Part shown: positions 5,213 through 10,346 of the stretch, one piece after another
Position numbering within the stretch: position 1 is the first letter of the stretch
Layout: the number at the start of each line of letters is the position of its first letter
Origin: an uncultured Gammaproteobacteria bacterium
Lineage (GTDB): Bacteria; Pseudomonadota; Gammaproteobacteria; Ga0077536
Reading direction: 5' to 3'
Length of the DNA stretch: 10,346 nucleotides
Assembly: GCA_903866355.1 (NCBI GenBank)
Contig: CAIPNE010000907.1
Location: 1-10,346 of the forward strand
The notes under the pieces: model-generated
Databases searched by the model: none
Told to the model about the DNA's origin: nothing
What the model saw: the letters and a program-made list of their open reading frames with translations, nothing else
Program-made: the position numbers and the translations under genes

Positions 5213-6702
5213 GGCCGCAACAGCGGAAACAACAACACATCGCGAATGGAGGGGGAATCGGTCAGCAACATGACCAGGCGGTCGATGCCGATCCCCTCAC
5301 CGGCCGTGGGTGGCAGGCCGTACTCCAGCGCGGTGATGTAGTCCTCGTCGTAGTGCATGGCCTCGTTGTCGCCCGCTTGCTTGGCGGCAGCCTGTGCCCG
5401 GAAGCGCTCGGCCTGATCTTCCGGATCGTTGAGCTCCGAGAAGCCGTTGGCAATTTCCCGGCCGGCGATCATCAACTCAAAACGATCCGTGACGAACGGG
5501 TCGTGGTCGCAGCGGCGCGCCAGTGGTGAGACTTCGGCCGGATATTCGGTAATAAACGTGGGGTCGAGCAGTTTCGCCTCGACGGTTTTTTCGAAAATTT
5601 CGGTGAGCACGCGGCCCAGTCCGGCGCTGTGCTCTACCGGTACGCTCAAGCGTGCGGCCAACGCCCGCGCCGCGGGTAAATCGGCTAAGTCTTGGACGTC
5701 CGTGCCGGGATTAAATTCCAAAATTGAAGCGCGCACCGTCAGCCGGCGGAAAGGCTGCGAGAAATCCATCTCGTGTCCCTGATAAGTCACCAGTGGCGTG
5801 CCCAACACGTCTTCTGCCAGTTCACGTAACAGTTGCTCAGTCAGCGCCATGAGATCGTGATAATCGGCATAGGCCGCGTAGAACTCGAGCATCGTGAACT
5901 CGGGATTGTGACGCGGCGAGAGCCCCTCGTTGCGAAAATTACGGTTGATTTCGAACACCCGTTCAAAGCCCCCCACAACCAATCGTTTGAGATAAAGCTC
6001 GGGGGCAACGCGCAAATAAAGCGGCAGGTCCAGCGCGTTGTGATGGGTGGTGAACGGCCGCGCGGTGGCCCCGCCCGGCAGCGGCTGCATCATGGGTGTT
6101 TCGACTTCGAGGTAGGCCCGATCGCGCAGAAATCCACGGATAAAATCGATGGCACGGCTGCGGGTGCGGAATACGCTGCGCGCCTCATCGTTGACGATCA
6201 AATCGACGTAGCGCTGGCGGTAGCGCGCCTCTAAATCGGTTAGGCCGTGCCATTTCTCGGGCAGTGGACGCAAGGTCTTGGTGAGCAAGCGTAGACCGGT
6301 CGCGTGCACCGACAGCTCGCCCGTACGGGTGCGAAAAACATAACCTTCTACGCCCAGAATATCGCCCAGATCCCAGTGCTTGAAGGCCTCGTAAAGCGTT
6401 TCGCCCAAGTCGTCACGTTTGGCGTACACCTGCATGGCGCCCGAACTATCTTTGAGATGAAGAAACGACGCCCGGCCCATGATCCGGCGCGTCATCATGC
6501 GCCCGGCCAACAGCACCGCCGGCCGGCTGGCGTCCAGTTCCTCGCCGCTCAGGGTCGCATAGCGGGTATGCAGTTCGGCGGCCAGCGCGTCGCGCCGGAA
6601 ATCGTTGGGGAAGGCATTGCCCGTCGCCCGCAAGGCGGTGAGCTTGGCGCGGCGCTGGGCGATGAGTTGCGCCTCGGTGCTAATCGGTACTTCGTCGCTC
6701 AT
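5200..6702 (-). CDS. lysS: Lysyl-tRNA synthetase, class II
   Basis: Charges tRNA-Lys with lysine using ATP. The 500-residue protein matches the usual bacterial LysS length. An N-terminal OB-fold anticodon-binding domain (about 60-145, with GRMMTRRIMGRASFLHLKD) is followed by the class II catalytic domain. Motif 1 is around FLEVETPMMQ-like sequence at 191-207 (here FLRDRAYLEVETPMMQ). Motif 2 is FRNEGLSPRHNPEFTMLE at 256-273. Motif 3 is GEGIGIDRLVMLL near 468-480. ATG 6702 is chosen because MSDEVPISTEAQLIAQRRAKL aligns with the normal N terminus. The frame extends upstream into prfB, but those codons are only the other frame of prfB. The gap after the prfB stop is 4 bases, so the two genes are co-transcribed and probably translationally coupled, as in E. 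coli prfB-lysS. Confidence 0.97.
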   Translation of the reverse strand: MSDEVPISTEAQLIAQRRAKLTALRATGNAFPNDFRRDALAAELHTRYATLSGEELDASRPAVLLAGRMMTRRIMGRASFLHLKDSSGAMQVYAKRDDLGETLYEAFKHWDLGDILGVEGYVFRTRTGELSVHATGLRLLTKTLRPLPEKWHGLTDLEARYRQRYVDLIVNDEARSVFRTRSRAIDFIRGFLRDRAYLEVETPMMQPLPGGATARPFTTHHNALDLPLYLRVAPELYLKRLVVGGFERVFEINRNFRNEGLSPRHNPEFTMLEFYAAYADYHDLMALTEQLLRELAEDVLGTPLVTYQGHEMDFSQPFRRLTVRASILEFNPGTDVQDLADLPAARALAARLSVPVEHSAGLGRVLTEIFEKTVEAKLLDPTFITEYPAEVSPLARRCDHDPFVTDRFELMIAGREIANGFSELNDPEDQAERFRAQAAAKQAGDNEAMHYDEDYITALEYGLPPTAGEGIGIDRLVMLLTDSPSIRDVLLFPLLRPRAE

Positions 6703-6706
6703 GTTG

Positions 6707-7802
6707 TCACAGGCCCTGCTTGAGGCTCGCCTCAATGAATTGGTCGAGCGATCCGTCAAGGACAGCTTGCGTGTTGCCGGTTTCAACGCCGGTTCGGAGG
6801 TCTTTGATGCGCGACTGGTCGAGCACATAAGAGCGTATTTGATGGCCCCAAGCGATGTCTGTCTTGGCATCTTCCTGAGCTTGACGCTCAGCGGAGCGTT
6901 TCATCACTTCTTGTTCGTACATTTTCGCGCGCAGAAGTTTCATCGCGCGGTCACGATTTTTGTGTTGCGAGCGCTCGTTCTGACACTGCACGACGGTGTT
7001 GGTCGGGATATGCGTAATCCGGATCGCGGAATCGGTTTTGTTAACGTGCTGGCCACCGGCACCGCTGGCGCGGTAGGTATCTACGCGCAGGTCGGCAGGA
7101 TTGATGTCGATGGCGATGTCATCGTCGATTTCCGGCGACACGAACACCGCGGCGAACGAGGTGTGCCGCCGATTACCGGAATCAAACGGTGATTTGCGCA
7201 CTAACCGGTGGACCCCGGTTTCGGTGCGCAACCAACCAAAAGCGTATTCCCCGCTGAACTGCACCGTGGCGCTCTTGATGCCGGCTACTTCGCCGGCCGA
7301 GCATTCGATGAGCTCGGTCTGGAAGCCGCGGGCCTCACCCCAGCGCAGGTACATCCGCAGCAGCATTTCGGCCCAGTCTTGGGCCTCAGTGCCGCCCGAT
7401 CCCGACTGAATATCCAGAAAGGCGCTACAGGCGTCCATTTCGCCGCTGAACATGCGTTGGAATTCCAGATCGACCAATGCCCGCTCAGCCGCGTCCAGAT
7501 CAGCCAACACCGCCGCCCCTGCGTCGTCGTCGTCCTCGTCGTTCGCGAGTTCTAGCAGTTCCGGGGCATCGCTTAATTGCGCACCGATGCGGCGCAAATG
7601 ACCCACGGTACGTTCCAGTTGCACCCGCTCCTTACCCAGCGCCTGCGCGCGTTCGGGTTGGTTCCAGACGTCGGGCACCTCCAGCTCGCGCTGGACTTCG
7701 ATTAAACGCTCCGCGCGTTGGTCGAAGTCAAAGATACCCCCGTAGTGATTCAAAGCGGCCGGTGAGATCTTTAATGCGCTGATAAACGGCGGTGAGTTCC
7801 AT
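6707..7802 (-). CDS. prfB: Peptide chain release factor 2, with programmed +1 frameshift
   Basis: Terminates translation at UGA and UAA. The coding sequence is in two parts. A 24-codon leader from ATG 7802 (begins MELTAVYQRIKDLTG, ends SLRGYL) stops at in-frame TGA 7730-7728. After a +1 slip on CTT the frame resumes with GAC at 7729 and runs to 6707, giving about 364 residues (E. coli RF2 has 365). The body contains PDVWNQPERAQALGKER, the peptidyl-hydrolysis motif GGQ in SGAGGQHVNKTDSAIRITH, and the C-terminal GSLDQFIEASLKQGL. The tripeptide SPF, in RKSPFDSG, is the RF2 stop-codon recognition element. The continuous frame upstream of the slip (back to 7906) is not the real N terminus, since the leader in the other frame aligns with E. 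coli RF2. Located between recJ and lysS, the order known in E. coli and Xanthomonas. Confidence 0.96.
7727..7742 (-). promoter_or_regulatory. Autoregulatory +1 programmed frameshift site of prfB
   Basis: Minus-strand reading is CGG GGG TAT CTT TGA C. It has the three classical elements: a Shine-Dalgarno-like G-run (7741-7737) that pairs with the translating ribosome's 16S rRNA, three bases of spacing, and the slippery CTT followed by TGA C. When RF2 is scarce the ribosome pauses at TGA and tRNA-Leu slips +1 to continue; when RF2 is plentiful the leader peptide terminates. The site differs from E. coli (AGG GGG TAT CTT TGA C) by one base in the listed region. Confidence 0.95.
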
Positions 7803-7832
7803 GACATCTCTGGCAAGCTGGGGAAGGTGGGG

Positions 7833-7838
7833 AGTGTA
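7833..7838 (-). promoter_or_regulatory. Possible -10 box of a prfB promoter
   Basis: TACACT on the minus strand, preceded by GCGGC, 30 bases before the prfB ATG; transcription would start near 7826 and give a leader of about 24 bases. The -35 region at normal distance (TTCGCG or TTTCGC around 7855-7861) is poor. It lies in the 164-bp recJ-prfB gap (7803-7966), where nothing else is recognised. Confidence 0.25.
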
Positions 7839-7966
7839 GCCGCAGCGCCGCAACCGCGAAACCTACCCGTGGTCTGCCGCGGTGAATGTCGCGCGGGGCA
7901 AGCCACTCACACCCCGCTGGTTCTACAACTCAGCAACGCCGTTCGCGCAGTCGGCCCGGCGGGTGC

Positions 7967-9697
7967 TCACACGCCAGCGGTGGCGTGTTCAATCATCAGC
8001 TGTAAGGATTCCTTGCCGTTCCATTCATTCACGCTGAGGCGATAAGCCGCGTAGATGGAGGCCGCGGACGCCGCCCACGGCGCCTCGACCGCGTTGAACG
8101 CGATCGCGTCGATGAGGGCACCGCCAGGCAGTTCGAGTTTCAGCTTGAGATGCTGCTCGCCTACCACGCGCCGCTCGCGGACCCCGAACACGCCCTCAAA
8201 AATCGGCTCCGGAAAACCCTGCCCCCAAGGCACCAGCTCGCTGAGTTGGCGCGCCAGCGCGAGGCTGAAATCGCCGGGCGCCAGTTCCCCATCGGTCAAC
8301 AGCACCCGCTCGAGCAGGATGGGATCCACCACCCGCGTCACTTCGGCGGCGAAGGCGGCAGTAAAACGGGCCAAATCGCTCGCCTGCAGCGCCAGTCCGG
8401 CGGCCATCGCGTGGCCGCCAAAACGCCCCAGCAAACCCGGGTTATGGGTCGCTAGGGCATCCAGTACATCGCGAATATGCACGCCGGGAATAGAGCGTGC
8501 CGAGCCTTTGAGTTCTCCGTCGTCACCCCGCGCAAACACGATCACGGGGCGGTGGTAATGCTCTTTGATGCGGGCCGCCACCACGCCAATGACGCCCTGA
8601 TGCCAGTGCTCGTCATACAGGCAAATCCCGGCAGGAACGGCCGTGCCGGGGGTGTCTAACAAATTGGCAACGATCGCCATTGCCTGGGTTTTCATGTCCT
8701 GCTCGATGTCACGACGGGCGCGATTCATGCCGTCGAGCTCGCGCGCAATGCGCTCGCAAGTGCGGGGGTCATCGCTGGTCAGCAGCGCGATGCCGGTGGC
8801 CATATCAGCGAGCCGACCGGCGGCGTTCAGGCGCGGGCCGAGCGCAAAGCCCAAATCTGCGGCCACCAAACGGCGAGGATCTTTGCCGGCAATTCGGATG
8901 AGCGCGGTGAGGCCCGGTACGCAGCGACCCGCGCGCAAACGCGCCAGCCCCTGCGCCACCAAACAACGATTGTTAGCATCCAAAGGCACGACGTCGGCCA
9001 CCGTCCCGAGCGCGACCAAGTCCAGCAGTTCGCCCAAATTGGGATCGGGAATACCCCGCGCCGCAAACCAGCCGTCCTGCCGCAGCCGGGCACGCAGCGC
9101 CAGCATCACATAGAAAATAACGCCCACCCCGGCCAGCGCTTTACTGGGGAAAGCATCACCTTGCGCGTTTGGGTTAACGATGGCGTCTGCCGCCGGCAGC
9201 GTGGCGCCCGGCAGATGGTGGTCGGTCACGATAACGCACAGCCCAGCCGCTTTGGCGGCCGCCACGCCCTCGATACTCGACATGCCGTTATCCACCGTGA
9301 TCAATACCTGCGCGCCCTTAGCGCAGACCAGCTTGACGATGGGTGGGGTGAGTCCATACCCATACTCAAACCGGTTAGGGACGACAAAATCGACCGGCCC
9401 GGCGCCCAGCATCGCCAGCGCCCGCAGCGCGAGCGCGCAACTGGTCGCGCCATCGGCGTCGTAGTCCCCAACGATGCAAATCCGGCGCTGCGCCACACAG
9501 GCTTCGGCCAGCAGATCGACAGCGATAGCCATGCCGCTGAGTTGTTCCGGTCGCGCCAGTCCCGCCAGCGCGGTATCCAGCGAGGCAGCCGTTTGAATCC
9601 CACGCGCGGCTAACACCCGCCCCACGATGGGGTCAAAATCTTTAGATAAATCGACCGCCACCGGCACCGCCCGCCGCACCAGGCGCGGCCCTAACAT
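7967..9697 (-). CDS. recJ: Single-stranded-DNA-specific 5'-3' exonuclease RecJ
   Basis: Degrades single-stranded DNA 5' to 3' in RecF-pathway recombination, mismatch repair and base-excision repair. It is a 576-residue DHH-family phosphoesterase of normal length. The metal-binding motifs are DYDADG (78-83), DNG (136-138), DHH (159-161), NPN (175-177) and the LVALGTVADVVPLD segment (227-240). The DHHA1 domain carries GRFGGHAMAAG (424-434). GPRLNAAGRL (287-296) is another conserved RecJ stretch. The C-terminal OB-fold-like region follows to residue 576. The ATG overlaps the end of the upstream rpfE-like gene by 7 bases, so the two are co-transcribed. No Shine-Dalgarno is evident, suggesting coupling. 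The 164-bp gap to prfB leaves room for a separate prfB promoter. Confidence 0.97.
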   Translation of the reverse strand: MLGPRLVRRAVPVAVDLSKDFDPIVGRVLAARGIQTAASLDTALAGLARPEQLSGMAIAVDLLAEACVAQRRICIVGDYDADGATSCALALRALAMLGAGPVDFVVPNRFEYGYGLTPPIVKLVCAKGAQVLITVDNGMSSIEGVAAAKAAGLCVIVTDHHLPGATLPAADAIVNPNAQGDAFPSKALAGVGVIFYVMLALRARLRQDGWFAARGIPDPNLGELLDLVALGTVADVVPLDANNRCLVAQGLARLRAGRCVPGLTALIRIAGKDPRRLVAADLGFALGPRLNAAGRLADMATGIALLTSDDPRTCERIARELDGMNRARRDIEQDMKTQAMAIVANLLDTPGTAVPAGICLYDEHWHQGVIGVVAARIKEHYHRPVIVFARGDDGELKGSARSIPGVHIRDVLDALATHNPGLLGRFGGHAMAAGLALQASDLARFTAAFAAEVTRVVDPILLERVLLTDGELAPGDFSLALARQLSELVPWGQGFPEPIFEGVFGVRERRVVGEQHLKLKLELPGGALIDAIAFNAVEAPWAASAASIYAAYRLSVNEWNGKESLQLMIEHATAGV

Positions 9698-10346
9698 AGG
9701 GTGGCTGTCAGCGCGTGCGGATCACCCGGCGCATAGGCTGCGGCGCGCTGCCAAAAGCGCCAGCGGGCGGCGGGGGTGACCACACCAGTAGCCCCTTCGC
9801 CGACCAGTTCGATGCTCGTTAACGCGCCCTCGCGCAACGCCTGCCAGAGTGCCGGCGCCCAGTCCCGTGCGAAGGTCTCAAGATCGAGAACCGGTGCGGT
9901 GGGCGTGGCCACTCCCCACGTCGCGCCGACCACCAGTAGCACCTCGGCATGACGCGCCAGTTCCAGCGTTGCCGCGCAGTCTGCCGTTGCCAACCAGCAC
10001 CCACCCTGCGCACGCACCGCGCCGGCGAGCAATAAATCGTTACCCACCCCGGTGAGCGCCAACGCCGCACAGGTCGGGGCCGGCGCGCCGCCCCACAGCC
10101 ACACACCGTTGAGCGTGGTTTGCCCGCTCGCCTCACGCGCCGCATTGCAGGGCGCTGTGTGGAGCACCATCTGAGCCTCGTTAAACAAGCCACACCACGC
10201 GCGGGTGGCTGGGTCGCGGGGTAAAAACGGGGTGATCGAGCGACCACTCAACCAAGCCGGACCATAAGGGCTCAAATGCCCCAACTCGGGCGCGCGCACG
10301 TACCAGCGTTCCGGGCTCGCGCCGGCGCGCCACTCAAATTCTGGGA
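9691..10346 (-). CDS. RpfE-like protein (uncharacterised, annotated in some genomes as phosphoglycerate mutase-like), 5'-partial
   Basis: The reading frame is open to the right edge, so the N-terminal third is missing; about 218 residues are visible. They include the segment ERWYVRAPE, the strong family block NEAQMVLHTAPCNAARE followed by LNGVWLWGG, and a C-terminal region with WRFWQRAAAY. This pattern matches the RpfE family encoded next to recJ in Xanthomonas (order lysS-prfB-recJ-rpfE-greA) and in other gammaproteobacteria. The biochemical role is unknown; the phosphoglycerate mutase label comes from distant fold similarity, and I see no complete set of mutase catalytic residues in the visible part. 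A GTG at 10299 could be mistaken for the start, but conserved sequence (ERWYVR) lies upstream of it. It overlaps recJ by 7 bases. Confidence 0.75.
   Translation of the reverse strand, partial: PEFEWRAGASPERWYVRAPELGHLSPYGPAWLSGRSITPFLPRDPATRAWCGLFNEAQMVLHTAPCNAAREASGQTTLNGVWLWGGAPAPTCAALALTGVGNDLLLAGAVRAQGGCWLATADCAATLELARHAEVLLVVGATWGVATPTAPVLDLETFARDWAPALWQALREGALTSIELVGEGATGVVTPAARWRFWQRAAAYAPGDPHALTATLC

Noticed and set aside
6703..6870. Longer LysS start inside prfB
   Set aside because: These codons are the shifted frame of the prfB 3' end; the normal LysS N terminus begins at 6702.
7876..7899. Hairpin CCGCG/CGCGG between recJ and prfB as a recJ terminator
   Set aside because: Only 5 bp with a 10-base loop and no T-run; expected by chance at this GC content.
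7803..7906. N-terminal extension of RF2 in the main frame
   Set aside because: The leader in the alternative frame from ATG 7802 aligns with E. coli RF2 and ends at a canonical frameshift site.
8055..8558. Plus-strand open frame of 167 codons opposite recJ
   Set aside because: Ser/Pro/Arg-rich antisense frame typical of GC-rich coding DNA, with no recognisable domain; recJ on the other strand has all its motifs.

Overview
The window is about 10.3 kb of GC-rich, tightly packed bacterial chromosome. It looks gammaproteobacterial. The E2 catalytic domain resembles enterobacterial-type AceF, and the order rpfE-like gene, recJ, prfB, lysS matches that flanking the rpf cluster of Xanthomonas (recJ-prfB-lysS is also the Escherichia coli order). 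A YbfF-type esterase and an HvfA/HvfC pair fit the same group. I cannot name a genus. Nearly all of the sequence is housekeeping. There are no RNA genes, insertion sequences, prophage genes or CRISPR arrays that I can support, and no gene-free stretch longer than about 165 bases.

Left part, plus strand (1-4051): the 3' part of aceF, the pyruvate dehydrogenase E2 subunit, enters from the left edge. Its first 60 or so visible codons are an almost perfect 12-bp minisatellite that encodes a Ser-Ala-Pro-Thr linker. A Nudix hydrolase gene follows with no gap, then a YbfF-like alpha/beta hydrolase overlapping it by 4 bases. After a 102-bp gap with a short 13-bp triple repeat and a possible promoter comes argG.

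Middle, minus strand (4064-5109): a two-gene unit convergent with argG. hvfA is a small secreted peptide with two EGxCG motifs, and hvfC is a DUF2063 protein. These are two parts of the known HvfABC system, which makes post-translationally modified copper-binding peptides. The modifying MNIO enzyme HvfB (DUF692), normally encoded between or beside them, is absent here. This is the most unusual feature of the window.

Right part, minus strand (5200-10346): an rpfE-like gene entering from the right edge, recJ (overlapping it by 7 bases), prfB after a 164-bp gap, and lysS 4 bases after prfB. prfB has the classical autoregulatory +1 programmed frameshift: a 24-codon leader ends in CTT TGA C, and the rest of release factor 2 continues in the +1 frame. 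hvfA begins 90 bp downstream of lysS on the same strand with no convincing promoter of its own, so read-through from lysS is possible.
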